A stretch of DNA of 41,588 nucleotides from Nitrosomonadales bacterium (GCA_023259015.1 JAHFRC010000011.1:1-41588), one strand, 5' to 3'. Shown: positions 8,720-17,511, counted from the stretch's first letter. Notes: generated by a model from the letters alone, not told the origin. Translations and numbers: made by a program.

Positions 8720-9493
8720 TTGTTCAAGATCGTTGGCGTCATTGTTGGTTTTTACTTCCTCGGGCTGTTTGGCGCGTTGCTGGGCTGGTTCATCGGGTCG
8801 GCCATTGATCGCACCATGATGTATGGCGCCGGCGGGGTGAACCCGCTGAACAATGCGTTGCGTCAGGCTGTGTTCCTTGAGACAGTGTTCATCTCGATGG
8901 GCAAGCTGGCCAAGGCAGACGGGCATGTCTCCCAGGACGAGATCGATCATGTCGAGCAGTTCATGCAGAAACTGGGCATGACTACGGAACATCGTCAGCA
9001 GGCTATTGCCTTGTTCAAGCAGGGGGCCGATCCGGCCTTTGATATCGGGCCGACCTACCGGCGGTTCATGGCCGCTTGCGGGCACACGAGAGATTTGCGC
9101 CAGATGTTGCTGGTTTATCTTATTGTTATGGCGTTCGCGGATGGGCACCTGCATCCAGCGGAAGAGGCGTTGCTAACCGACATCGCCGCGCGTATCGGCT
9201 ATGACCAGGCCGCATTCAGGCACCTGATGGATATGGTGCTGAACCAAACCCACTTCGCCGGGGGGAAAACCACCACAGCCGCAGCGCTGGACGACGCCTA
9301 CAAGGCATTGGGCGTGAGCAAGGAAAGCAGCGACGCCGAAGTCAAACGCGCCTGGCGCAAACTGATGAGCCAATACCACCCGGACAAACTGATGGGGCAA
9401 GGCCTGCCGGAAGATATGATCGCCATGGCGACCGAGCAGGCGAAAGAAATTCAACTGGCCTACGAGTTGATCAAGAAGAGCAGGGGGATTTGA
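8720..9493 (+). CDS. djlA: DnaJ-like co-chaperone DjlA
   Basis: 257 residues from the TTG at 8720, chosen because GGAG at 8711-8714 stands 5 bases ahead; a TTG at 8684 in the same frame has no such site. The N-terminus is a hydrophobic segment with glycine spacing (GVIVGFYFLGLFGALLGWFIG), the usual DjlA membrane anchor. A TerB-like all-helical domain follows (about 60-185, KADGHVSQDEIDHVE and ADGHLHPAEEALL). The C-terminus is a J domain with the HPD motif in MSQYHPDKLMGQG, for stimulating DnaK. Type III membrane-anchored DnaJ proteins have this order. It lies 84 bp after purL and is probably transcribed with or just after it. Confidence 0.9.
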   Translation: MFKIVGVIVGFYFLGLFGALLGWFIGSAIDRTMMYGAGGVNPLNNALRQAVFLETVFISMGKLAKADGHVSQDEIDHVEQFMQKLGMTTEHRQQAIALFKQGADPAFDIGPTYRRFMAACGHTRDLRQMLLVYLIVMAFADGHLHPAEEALLTDIAARIGYDQAAFRHLMDMVLNQTHFAGGKTTTAAALDDAYKALGVSKESSDAEVKRAWRKLMSQYHPDKLMGQGLPEDMIAMATEQAKEIQLAYELIKKSRGI

Positions 9494-9682
9494 TTCGATT
9501 AGCGTTGCCCGCGCATTTCATATCAAAACGTATGCAGCCCTGCTGGGCAAGACGCTTTAATGAATCTGTTTTGGATCTTGTAATTCCGCTATCCTGACAC
9601 TCCGGATTTCAGCACGAGCGGCACGGGGTGTGAAAAGTTATCCGAACTGGAATGATGCGGGCAAACGCCCGTTCGGCTGGCG

Positions 9683-9871
9683 CTATTCCAGCGCCATGTC
9701 TCTTTGAAACGCCAGCAGATAGTTTGACAGCGATTCTCCCGCAAACCGGGTTTCAGGCTCGTCATATTCGAATTCGTCCTCAAACAGGCCGTCGCTGATA
9801 TTCAGCCGTGCGAATTGCGGCGGCACGGTTCCGTAAAGCAGCCCGCTGGAAACAATTTGTTGTTTGTTCAT
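9683..9871 (-). CDS. Small acidic hypothetical protein downstream of flhC
   Basis: 62 residues beginning MNKQQIVSSGLLYG, with an acidic middle (LFEDEFEYDEPETRF). GGAGG stands 5 bases before the ATG at 9871, which supports translation. It follows flhC on the same strand after 31 bp and could be co-transcribed with flhDC. No family recognised and no signal or membrane segment seen. Confidence 0.55.
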   Translation of the reverse strand: MNKQQIVSSGLLYGTVPPQFARLNISDGLFEDEFEYDEPETRFAGESLSNYLLAFQRDMALE

Positions 9872-9902
9872 GGCATCCTCCGCCGGTTAATGAAATAGTG
9901 AA

Positions 9903-10445
9903 TCAGGCAGTGATCGCATCCATCAGCGCGGCCTTTTTGGTCTTGCCGGCGCGTGAAGGAGGGCGGCAGATGCCGCAAACGTAATTCTTGGTCAGTTCAT
10001 TGGTGTGTACCACGAAGTGTCCGCCGCATTCCTTGCAGCCGGTGAGTTGCAGCATATTTGCGTCGAAGAACCGTACCAGGAACCATGCGCGGGTAATGCT
10101 CAGCACCGGCTCTTCCTGCGAAACCTGGATTTGCTCGAGGTACAGGCGATAGCTCTTGATCAGCGCCTCGATGCCGGACAGGGCGGTGTGCGCAATCAGG
10201 AACTGGTAGATGTCCATGAACAGCGAGGAGTGGATGTTCGGCTGCCAGCTCATGAACCAGTCGGTGGAGTAGGGCAGCATGCCCTTGGCGGGCGATTCGC
10301 CTTTCACTTCCTTGTACAGCTTGATCAGGCGCTCGCGGCTCACTGCCGTTTCTTCCTGCAGGACTTGCAGGCGTGCGCCGAGATTGATCAATTCCACGGC
10401 AATCTGGATTTCGCGGGCTTCGGTTACGACACTCTTGTTGCGCAT
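9903..10445 (-). CDS. flhC: Flagellar transcriptional activator FlhC
   Basis: 180 residues from MRNKSVVTEAREIQIA; the ATG at 10445 has GGGAG 8 bases upstream, whereas the open frame upstream overlaps flhD. FlhC and FlhD form the FlhD4C2 complex that activates class II flagellar promoters. Typical elements are the helical N-terminal body (AVELINLGARLQVLQEE...RLIKLYKEVKG), SPAKGMLPYSTDWF, and the C-terminal zinc site with two Cys pairs (CKECGGHFV and CGICRPP). Length is close to that of other FlhC proteins (about 180-190). It follows flhD with a 23-bp gap. No flagellar structural genes are present in the window. Confidence 0.95.
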   Translation of the reverse strand: MRNKSVVTEAREIQIAVELINLGARLQVLQEETAVSRERLIKLYKEVKGESPAKGMLPYSTDWFMSWQPNIHSSLFMDIYQFLIAHTALSGIEALIKSYRLYLEQIQVSQEEPVLSITRAWFLVRFFDANMLQLTGCKECGGHFVVHTNELTKNYVCGICRPPSRAGKTKKAALMDAITA

Positions 10446-10468
10446 GATTTTTCTCCCTGATTTATTAC

Positions 10469-10786
10469 TTAAGCCAGCGCTTGGGCAGGTTGCCCCGCCA
10501 TGAGGATGGCGGCGTGCGCCTGCGACATCATCCGCTCTTTCTTGTAATCGGTAATCATGTTGAGCAGCAGGCGCTCGTCGAAGCGGAAGCAGCACAGCAG
10601 CATGTTGCAGGCGGCCATCTTGAGCAGCTGCGCGGGCGACAGCCCGGCCACCAGGTCGGCCATTTCTTCGCTCACGCCCAGGCGGAAAACCGCGCTGGCC
10701 TTGTCATCGCGTATCATTTGCTGCGCGAGCAGCATGTAGGAAAGATTGGTTTCCTTGATTTCTTCATGTATCTGGGTTGCGTTCAT
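10469..10786 (-). CDS. flhD: Flagellar transcriptional activator FlhD
   Basis: 105 residues from MNATQIHEEIKETNLSYMLL; the ATG at 10786 is preceded by GAGAGGA, and the frame is open 16 codons further without a ribosome site. The all-helical protein has LAQQMIRDDKASAVFRLG and MADLVAGLSPAQLLKMA, characteristic of FlhD, the partner of FlhC. First gene of the flhDC operon. The 415-bp region upstream (to 11201) is where its promoter and any regulator sites must lie; I cannot assign specific sites. Confidence 0.95.
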   Translation of the reverse strand: MNATQIHEEIKETNLSYMLLAQQMIRDDKASAVFRLGVSEEMADLVAGLSPAQLLKMAACNMLLCCFRFDERLLLNMITDYKKERMMSQAHAAILMAGQPAQALA

Positions 10787-11201
10787 TTTGATCCTCTCGC
10801 TTAACAAATTAATGTCTGGATTCGACGGTTGCATTCTGCGGGGAACAACGCCAGAAGAAAATAAGAGAAAGTCTAATTATCTTGTCAGAAAAAATCTTAC
10901 AAGACTGGGGGGAGGGTATGCCTATTATCCAGACCTTGCATCCGGGCGATGGAGAAGATAACGGGGAATTAATGCCGCTGTTTGAAAGCAGGCACAGGAC
11001 ATTGTTGTGCAACACGTGTATCACGCCACATTTCAATCCAGCCAGGAATGCAGCCCCTCGTCTTGCAACTTCCGGTGCTGGTATAATTCGCCTTCGCGCT
11101 TAAACAAAAAGAAAATATCCTGGAACCCGCGGCTCGCGCACAAGCACTCAACTCTCTATACAAAGATAGCGGATAATTAATACCGAAACTAAGGAAGCAA
11201 T
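10787..11201. other. Intergenic region between flhD and the DUF47 gene
   Basis: No gene is supported here. It should contain the divergent control regions of flhDC and of the phosphate-uptake pair. Its right part (11082-11151) is a sequence echo of the aminotransferase promoter and start, described separately. A few short open frames in it have no ribosome site. Confidence 0.5.
11082..11151 (+). repeat. Diverged copy of the aspC promoter and 5' end
   Basis: Aligned without gaps from the TATAAT at 11082, this 70-bp stretch matches 15528-15597 at about 52 of 70 positions by hand count, including TATAATTCGC, GGAAC, CTCGCG, ACAAGC and TCAA. The position corresponding to the aspC TTG start reads CTG, followed by 17 codons resembling the AspC N-terminus and then TAA. 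The TATAAT may still serve as the promoter of the downstream DUF47-pit genes. Confidence 0.6.
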
Positions 11202-11858
11202 ATGGCAAGTAAGTTATTTAGCAGGTTTATTGCATTGGTATCGCCATCCAGCGGCAATTATTTTGTTCTGTTCAATGAGCTGGCGGCCTGTTCGGTGCGC
11301 GGCGCCAAGGTTCTCGCGAAGATGAGTGCGGTGAATGACCCGGTGGCATTCGAACAGCACTTCCAGGAGATCAGGAAGATCGAAAGCGAAGCGGATGAAT
11401 TCACGAAAACCATCCTCCTCTCGCTGCATAAAACTTTCATCACGCCCTTCGACCGCTCGGAGATCAAGGATCTGGCCATGGCGCTGGACGACATGATCGA
11501 CTACATGGAGGACATTCCACAACGGGCCACACTTTATGGCGCCGGCGAATTCACCCCGGAAATGTCGACCCTCGGCCAGATTGCGGTGCGCGCCACGGAG
11601 AAGGTGCAGGAAGCCGTCGCCTTGTTGTCCGACATGAATAACGCCGAGCGCATCCTGAAAATATGCCAGGAGATCGGCGAGATCGAGAGCGAGGCAGACA
11701 GTGTCATGCGTGCCGGCATGTCGCATCTTTTTGTCGAGGTCTCGGATGCGCGCGCACTGATTCGCGCCAAGGAGCTCTACGAACTTTTCGAGGATGCGGT
11801 TGACCGCTGCGAAGATGTGGCCGATGTCATTCATGGAGTGGTGCTGGAACGCATATGA
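11202..11858 (+). CDS. DUF47/PhoU-like accessory protein of a Pit phosphate transporter
   Basis: 218-residue, all-helical protein; the ATG at 11202 is preceded by AAGGAAG. It belongs to the DUF47 (PhoU_div, TIGR00153-like) family: ELAACSVRGAKVLAKM, KIESEADEFTKTILLSLHKTFITPFDRSEIKDLAMALDDMIDYMED, and a second similar helical bundle with EIGEIESEADSVMRAGMSHLF and YELFEDAVDRCEDVADVIHGVVLE. Members sit in front of low-affinity phosphate (Pit) permeases and are thought to tune them. It overlaps the pit gene by 4 bases (ATGA), so the two are translationally coupled. Cytoplasmic; no membrane segment. Confidence 0.9.
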   Translation: MASKLFSRFIALVSPSSGNYFVLFNELAACSVRGAKVLAKMSAVNDPVAFEQHFQEIRKIESEADEFTKTILLSLHKTFITPFDRSEIKDLAMALDDMIDYMEDIPQRATLYGAGEFTPEMSTLGQIAVRATEKVQEAVALLSDMNNAERILKICQEIGEIESEADSVMRAGMSHLFVEVSDARALIRAKELYELFEDAVDRCEDVADVIHGVVLERI

Positions 11859-12859
11859 ACGAACAGATGCTCCTGATCATGGCGATCCTGGTCGTCGTGG
11901 CGCTCCTGTTCGATTTCATGAACGGTTTCCACGACGCGGCAAACTCGATCGCACTGATGGTTTCGACGCGGCTTCTGACGCCGCAAGCGGCTGTCGTCTG
12001 GGCCGCTTTTTTCAATTTCGCCGCCTTCCTGTTTTTCGGTCTGCATGTGGCAAAAACCGTCGGTTCGGGCATCGTGTCGCCGGCCATCATCGACAACGCG
12101 GTGATCTTCGGCGCGCTGTGCGGCGCCATCTCATGGAACATCATCACCTGGCGGTTCGGCATCCCGTCATCCTCATCGCATGCGCTGGTCGGCGGGCTGG
12201 TCGGGGCGGCACTGGCCAAGGCCGGCTGGAGCGCCATCATAGCGCAGGGGTTGATCAAGACATCGGCGGCAATCATCCTGTCACCGCTGTTCGGGCTGTT
12301 GCTGGCGCTAGCCCTGTCCATCGCGCTGCTCTGGATCTTCGAGAAGTCGTTGCCTTATCCGACCGAGCAAAGATTCAACAAGCTGCAGTTCATCTCGTCT
12401 TCGCTCTATAGCCTCGGCCACGGCGGGAATGATGCACAAAAAACCATGGGTATCATCGCCGTCCTGTTGTATGCCAACGGCTACATGCAGGGCGAGTTCC
12501 ATGTTCCATTCTGGGTCGTGATTTCCTGCCAGATTGCGATGGCTTTCGGCACCCTGTTCGGCGGTTGGCGCATCGTGAAAACGATGGGCATGGGCATCAC
12601 CCGGATCAGGCCAACGGGCGGTTTCTGCGCGCAGACTTCGGGAGCCACTGCATTGTTTATCGCGACTTCGATGGGCATCCCCGTCTCGACGACGCACACC
12701 ATCACCGGCGCCATCGTCGGCGTCGGCCTGTCGCGCCGCGTTTCCGCAGTGCGCTGGGGACTCGCCTCGCGCATCGTCTGGGCCTGGGTGCTGACCATTC
12801 CAGCGTCAGGTTTGATCGCGGCTATTTTCTGGTACTTGGGACGAAGCTTTTTGGTGTAG
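11855..12859 (+). CDS. pit: Low-affinity inorganic phosphate transporter, PiT family
   Basis: 334-residue integral membrane protein with about ten hydrophobic segments. The two inverted PiT signature motifs are clear: FDFMNGFHDAANSIALMVSTR near residue 20 and SLGHGGNDAQKTMGIIAVLL near residue 187. GIPSSSSHALVGGLVGAALA and GIPVSTTHTITGAIVGVGLSRR are the paired transmembrane repeats. It transports metal-phosphate with protons (or sodium). It is the second gene of the DUF47-pit pair. It converges on the SulP gene with 164 bp between them. Confidence 0.92.
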   Translation: MNEQMLLIMAILVVVALLFDFMNGFHDAANSIALMVSTRLLTPQAAVVWAAFFNFAAFLFFGLHVAKTVGSGIVSPAIIDNAVIFGALCGAISWNIITWRFGIPSSSSHALVGGLVGAALAKAGWSAIIAQGLIKTSAAIILSPLFGLLLALALSIALLWIFEKSLPYPTEQRFNKLQFISSSLYSLGHGGNDAQKTMGIIAVLLYANGYMQGEFHVPFWVVISCQIAMAFGTLFGGWRIVKTMGMGITRIRPTGGFCAQTSGATALFIATSMGIPVSTTHTITGAIVGVGLSRRVSAVRWGLASRIVWAWVLTIPASGLIAAIFWYLGRSFLV

Positions 12860-13023
12860 TCCGGCAGCCTTTAACCGCATAAGTGCGATAAACATGCGTT
12901 AAGTGGCTGGTTATGTCGAAGGGTGTTTTTGCCATCCGGTTTTGTCATGCATATTCCGGCCATGGTTAGGCCGGCTCGCCACGAACGGAATAACCCTGCG
13001 TTTTCCTGGCGGGCCTGCGCGCG

Positions 13024-15213
13024 CTATGACTCCAGCACCCGCAATTCCGCATTCGTATAACGCAACCGGCTCGCGAGTACGCTGGCGAGGCCTTCCATAA
13101 GGCCGAGCGCAAGTTTCTTGTGCTCTTCGGCCACCGTATCGAAAGTCTTGCGCGACAGCATATAGAGATCGGTGTCGGAAAATGCCACTGCATCTGCGGA
13201 GCGCACATCGCCATCGAGGAAAGCCATTTCGCCAAAGAAAGACCCCCGCCCGAATGTGCCGAGATGGTGGCTCATTTTTTCCGAGATCGGCAGTATTATG
13301 CGTACAGCGCCCTTGCGGATCAGGAAAAGCTCGTCACCGGCATCGCCGCGCTGGAAGATTTTTTCTCCTGCCTTGAAAGAGCGTTTTTCCATGAGTTGCT
13401 CCAGGGCGGCCAGCGTTTGTTCCTTGCGGCCCCTGAATAATTCGATCTCGTTGAGGCCGAGCGCCTCCTGTTCGCCAAGCTTGCAAAGCGCACCCTCGAG
13501 GATGCGATCCTCCACCCATTCCAGCGCCTCATCGAGTTCGCCGAACACGCGCACCGGGCTTTCCGGGCGCACCAGGCCGACCTGGTCGAAATACTGCTGC
13601 ATATCGCGCCCTGAAGGCAGGCTTTGCGGCAGTTGGCTGAAGATGAGGAAGCCATGGCGTTCGGTCAGCATGTCCTTGACCTGGTCCAGCATGTGGATGG
13701 CGGTGACGTCGACGGATTGCACGCGGCGCATGTCGAGGATGACGTAATCCCGCGTCTTCAATTCCGGCTCCAGCGCAGTATAAAGCTGGTTGGTGGTGCC
13801 GAAGAACAGGCTGCCCTGAAGTTCGATGACACAGCCGCGCTCGCCGTACGCAATGAGTATTTCCATTTCTTCATGCGTGCGCACCCGCTTCGAAAATGTC
13901 TCATGGCAACTGACCTTGCGATGAACAACGGAGCCGCCGATCTGCTCGCGGATGAAGAGGAGCACCGCGAGCACGATGCCGACGCCGGATGCCGCAATCA
14001 GGCTGACCGTCAGCGCCGTGGCGACAACGGCGGCGATGACGGCAAAATCGAGAATCGTGGAAGGCTGCTTGAGGAACTGGAGGCTGTGCTTGTCGATCAT
14101 GCGCACGCCGATGACAATGAGGATCGCCGCAAGCGCCGCCACCGGCACCCAGGAAATCAACGCGCCGAGCACCAGGAAGGCGATCAATGCCAGCACACCT
14201 TCGATAACGCCGGAGTACCGGCTCATCGCACCGCTGGAGATATTGACCAGCGTCGCACCCATGGTGCCGGAGCCGGGAATGCCGCCGATCACGGCGGATG
14301 CAATATTGCCAAGGCCTTGGCCGATCAGTTCGCGGTTTGAGTTGTGGCGCGAGCGCGTCAGCGCATCCAGCACCAGGCATGTTTTCAGCGTGTCGATGGA
14401 AAGCAGCACGGCCAGAGTCAACGCGGGGACTGCGATATGCTTGATCTGGTCGAAACCGGTTTCGCCCATGGCGTGCCAGCGGCCCGCCATGGCGTCGGCA
14501 AAGCTGCCGCCTTTACCGAGCGAGCCGACGACGAACGGATTGCCTTCGAGCGTGAGTAATGCCGGATCCGCCAGTCCGAGCCCGAAATAGGCGAGTACTC
14601 CCGCCAACAGCGCGAGTATGGCAGCCGGAACGGTCCGCGTAACCCTTGGTGCGGCAAGCATCACGCCTATGGTCACCGCACCGACAATCATGCCCTGCCA
14701 CTTCCAGTGTTCCGGTGCGGCGAGCGCTTCCCAGAAATTCGCGCCTTTCGGCGCGCCGAGAAACTTGGGCCCCTGGCTGCCGATGATGATAAGCCCGACA
14801 CCGGACAGGTAACCGCTCACCACGGGATAAGGCATGTATTTGATCAGTTGCCCGATGCGCATCGTGCCGAAAAGAATCTGCAACAGGCCGGCCAGCAGCC
14901 CCAGCATCGACACCATCAGCAAAGCGGATTCAATGTTGCCGCCGCCATGCATGAACTCGATGGCAAACGCCGACAGCACAGCCGCTGCGGGCGCGCACGG
15001 CGCGGTGATGAGCCGGTTGGTGCCGCCCAGCGCCGGGGCGATGAGGCCGAGCGCTGTTGCGCCGAGGATGCCGGCGAGTGCGCCCTGTGCCGCGTAGGAA
15101 GCGCCGAGCGGCGAGTAGATGGTGACGCCGAAGGCAATGGCCGAGGGCAGGGCGACAAGCATTGCGGCAAGGCCGCCCCATAAATCCCCCATTTCAGGCT
15201 TAGGTAGTTTCAT
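13024..15213 (-). CDS. SulP/SLC26-family anion transporter fused to STAS and cNMP-binding domains
   Basis: 729 residues from the ATG at 15213 (GGAGCG upstream). Residues 1 to about 425 are the SulP membrane domain of 10-14 segments (GGLAAMLVALPSAIAFGV, PVVSGYLSGVGLIIIGSQ, GLGNIASAVIGGIPGSGTMGAT). Residues about 445-565 are a STAS domain (YVILDMRRVQSVDVTAIHML). Residues about 600-715 are a cyclic-nucleotide-binding domain (FQRGDAGDELFLIRKGAVRI, GSFFGEMAFLDGDVRSADAVA). SulP proteins move sulfate, bicarbonate or related anions; the substrate here cannot be read from sequence. The added cNMP domain suggests gating by a nucleotide second messenger, which is inference. It is transcribed alone. Confidence 0.85.
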   Translation of the reverse strand: MKLPKPEMGDLWGGLAAMLVALPSAIAFGVTIYSPLGASYAAQGALAGILGATALGLIAPALGGTNRLITAPCAPAAAVLSAFAIEFMHGGGNIESALLMVSMLGLLAGLLQILFGTMRIGQLIKYMPYPVVSGYLSGVGLIIIGSQGPKFLGAPKGANFWEALAAPEHWKWQGMIVGAVTIGVMLAAPRVTRTVPAAILALLAGVLAYFGLGLADPALLTLEGNPFVVGSLGKGGSFADAMAGRWHAMGETGFDQIKHIAVPALTLAVLLSIDTLKTCLVLDALTRSRHNSNRELIGQGLGNIASAVIGGIPGSGTMGATLVNISSGAMSRYSGVIEGVLALIAFLVLGALISWVPVAALAAILIVIGVRMIDKHSLQFLKQPSTILDFAVIAAVVATALTVSLIAASGVGIVLAVLLFIREQIGGSVVHRKVSCHETFSKRVRTHEEMEILIAYGERGCVIELQGSLFFGTTNQLYTALEPELKTRDYVILDMRRVQSVDVTAIHMLDQVKDMLTERHGFLIFSQLPQSLPSGRDMQQYFDQVGLVRPESPVRVFGELDEALEWVEDRILEGALCKLGEQEALGLNEIELFRGRKEQTLAALEQLMEKRSFKAGEKIFQRGDAGDELFLIRKGAVRIILPISEKMSHHLGTFGRGSFFGEMAFLDGDVRSADAVAFSDTDLYMLSRKTFDTVAEEHKKLALGLMEGLASVLASRLRYTNAELRVLES

Positions 15214-15565
15214 GACCCGCGCTCCAGATTAATAACCGGCCCGCAATAAATTCGTTTGCCGCCTTTTACAATGCTATTCGGCACACGGAACCGGAAAATA
15301 AAAAGTCCAAACTTGTCACGCTTGGGACTATGCAGAAAGGGTGCAGCCCGACAACCGGGTTTGAGTGTATCACACGCCTCGGAATGGTGAACCTTATCCG
15401 CCGGGAGCCTGGCCGGATTTCTTTCTTTGAACTACGCAGAACTGATAAAACCTAGCCTGAAAACCCGGCTATCCTGGGGTCAGATAGCTTAGCCCCTCAC
15501 CCCGATTCATTCTTTCCCCGGGGCGGGTATAATTCGCGCTCCCGTTAAAACCGCAAGGAAATATT
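15214..15565. other. Intergenic region, divergent promoters of SulP and aminotransferase genes
   Basis: No gene is seen in this 352-bp stretch between the divergent SulP and aminotransferase genes. It contains the TATAAT at 15528-15533 used by the aminotransferase gene and a short TCCCCGGGG palindrome just upstream (15515-15523). Confidence 0.5.
15528..15533 (+). promoter_or_regulatory. -10 box of the aminotransferase gene
   Basis: TATAAT in the context GGGTATAATTCGC, 38 bases before the TTG start. The expected -35 position (about 15505-15510) shows no good match. The same GGTATAATTCGC context recurs at 11080. Confidence 0.5.
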
Positions 15566-16759
15566 TTGGAACTTTCGACTCGCGTACAAGCCATCAAACC
15601 CTCTCCCACCCTCGCCGTCACAGCCCGCGCGGCGAAGCTGAAAGCCGAAGGCAAGGACATCATCGGCCTGGGCGCCGGCGAACCGGATTTCGATACGCCG
15701 CAACACATCAAGGATGCGGCGATCGGCGCGATCAACAAGGGCTTCACCAAGTACACCGCCGTCGGCGGCACGCCGTCACTGAAGCAAGCGATCATCGCCA
15801 AGCTAAAGCGCGACAACGGGCTGGATTACACGGCGAAACAGATACTGGTTTCCTGCGGCGGCAAGCAGAGTTTCTTCAATCTGGCGCTCGCCGTCATCAA
15901 CTCCGGCGATGAGGTGATCATCCCCGCGCCTTACTGGGTGTCTTATCCCGACATCGTGCTTATCGCCGAGGGCAAGCCGGTGATCGTGCAGGCGGGCATC
16001 GAGCAGGGCTTCAGGATGACTGCCGCGCAGCTCGCCGCCGCGATCACCCCAAAAACAAAAATGGTGGTGATCAACAGCCCGAGCAATCCGTCCGGCGCGG
16101 TGTACACGCTTGAAGAGCTGAAAGCGCTGGGCGAAGTATTGCGCAAGCATCCGAATATTCTCATCGCCACCGACGACATGTACGAGCACATTGCGCTCAC
16201 CGACGCGAAGTTCGCCAATATCCTGAATGCCTGTCCCGACCTGTATTCGCGCACCATGGTGCTGAACGGCGTGTCCAAGGCTTATTCCATGACCGGCTGG
16301 CGCATCGGCTATGCGGCGGGGGCGGAAAACATCATCACCGCGATGGAAAATGTGCAGTCGCAGAGCACTTCAAATCCGACCTCGATTTCGCAAGTGGCGG
16401 CAGAAGCGGCATTGAACGGCGACCAGGGCTGCATTGCGCCGATGGTGAAGGCATTCCGCGAGCGGCATGTGTTTGTGGTAAACGAATTGAACAAGATTCC
16501 CGGCGTGAAATGCATCATGGCGGGCGGCGCATTCTATGCCTTCCCCGACATGCGCACGGCAATTGCCAGCCTGCACCGGCGCGGCAAAATAAAGGAAGCG
16601 ACCGACATTGCGTTTTCCGAATATTTGCTCGAGCAGGGCGGCGTCGCCGTAGTGCCAGGTTCGGCCTTCGGCAGCGAGGGCTACCTTCGCATCTCCTTCG
16701 CCACCTCGATGGACAACCTTAAACAGGCGCTGGAGCGGATGCACAGGGCGATTGCCTGA
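15566..16759 (+). CDS. aspC: Pyridoxal-phosphate aspartate aminotransferase, class I (Ib-like)
   Basis: 397 residues starting at a TTG codon (15566) with AAGGA 6 bases upstream; the N-terminus ELSTRVQAIKPSPTLAVTARA is that of class Ib aspartate aminotransferases, so TTG is the likely start. It transfers the amino group between aspartate and 2-oxoglutarate; relatives may also use prephenate or aromatic substrates. Key regions are GLGAGEPDFDTPQHI (substrate loop), NSPSNPSGAVYT, and the PLP-lysine site SKAYSMTGWRIGYA (Lys near residue 237), with Arg in the C-terminal SFATSMDNL region context. Followed by a long perfect hairpin (16799-16855) that may end transcription. Confidence 0.9.
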   Translation: MELSTRVQAIKPSPTLAVTARAAKLKAEGKDIIGLGAGEPDFDTPQHIKDAAIGAINKGFTKYTAVGGTPSLKQAIIAKLKRDNGLDYTAKQILVSCGGKQSFFNLALAVINSGDEVIIPAPYWVSYPDIVLIAEGKPVIVQAGIEQGFRMTAAQLAAAITPKTKMVVINSPSNPSGAVYTLEELKALGEVLRKHPNILIATDDMYEHIALTDAKFANILNACPDLYSRTMVLNGVSKAYSMTGWRIGYAAGAENIITAMENVQSQSTSNPTSISQVAAEAALNGDQGCIAPMVKAFRERHVFVVNELNKIPGVKCIMAGGAFYAFPDMRTAIASLHRRGKIKEATDIAFSEYLLEQGGVAVVPGSAFGSEGYLRISFATSMDNLKQALERMHRAIA

Positions 16760-16798
16760 GAAGCCTTTTAATGGCGTACAGGAACTTAAAAAATATCC

Positions 16799-16855
16799 TG
16801 TAGGAGCGGGCCATGCCCGCGAACAGTTTGATCGCGGGCATGGCCCGCTCCTACA
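16799..16855. repeat. REP-like perfect 24-bp hairpin
   Basis: Two exact inverted 24-bp arms (16799-16822 starting TGTAGGAGCGGGCC, and 16832-16855) are separated by a 9-base loop. The core resembles the TAGGAGCGGGC...GCCCGCGA REP elements well known in pseudomonads. It lies 40 bp after the aminotransferase stop and may also act as a transcript-stabilising or terminating structure. Only one copy is in the window. Confidence 0.85.
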
Positions 16856-17511
16856 AATAGCTCACGGATTCCGGTCTGCACCAAAGGCAGGCAATCTATT
16901 ATCTGCTGAAGCTGATGTGGAATTGACAACGCCGAAGTGACGGGGCGCGCCTAATGGATTATTTCGCATTATGATAAAGTTTGATGTGTTGCCAAGGAAA
17001 GTTTTCAACATGACGGACGGACTCTCAAAATAAATTTCAGAATAAAATTCTACACACGATGCAAAGCGCCTATTGCTATTGCAAAGGATATCCGTTTGTT
17101 GCCTTGATACCGGTTATTTGCTGCGGGAGCAGACTTCTGATGATCGGTGCGGCGCGGCAATTTACACGATGCCGCAGCTTTGCGCAAAAATAACTTTCAG
17201 CGGCAGGACAGGCCACCGAAAGTGCGAAAGCGCGCGAGAACTGCGCTACTTGAATCCAGAATGAGCCTTTTAAAAGCATTGTGCCCCCACACAAAACTTG
17301 ACTGAAGAATAGGTAAAGAATTACATGTCCAGGTTTTTGTTTTAGAAGAGAACCTTCTTTTGGATGTCGACACGATAGTATAAAATATTTACCTATGTCA
17401 ATTGTCCAAAATGATTGCGTATTGGCAGATGCAGTTACCGGTAAGGAATGGCACAAAAATAAGTACCCACCGGCAAAGCCGGGGGCTTAAATCAATCGCG
17501 GCTACTACAGG
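16856..17511. other. 656-bp intergenic region, no supported gene
   Basis: Lower in GC than its neighbours. Open frames exist on both strands (for example minus 17076-17456) but lack ribosome sites, family resemblance and codon bias. Nothing else recognisable. Confidence 0.4.

Noticed and set aside
12955-12974. CCGGCC/GGCCGG hairpin between pit and the SulP gene as a terminator
   Set aside because: Six-base stem without a following T-run on either strand; too weak to call.
17076-17456. 126-codon minus-strand open frame in the gap after the aminotransferase
   Set aside because: No ribosome site, no recognisable domain, unusual composition; treated as non-coding.
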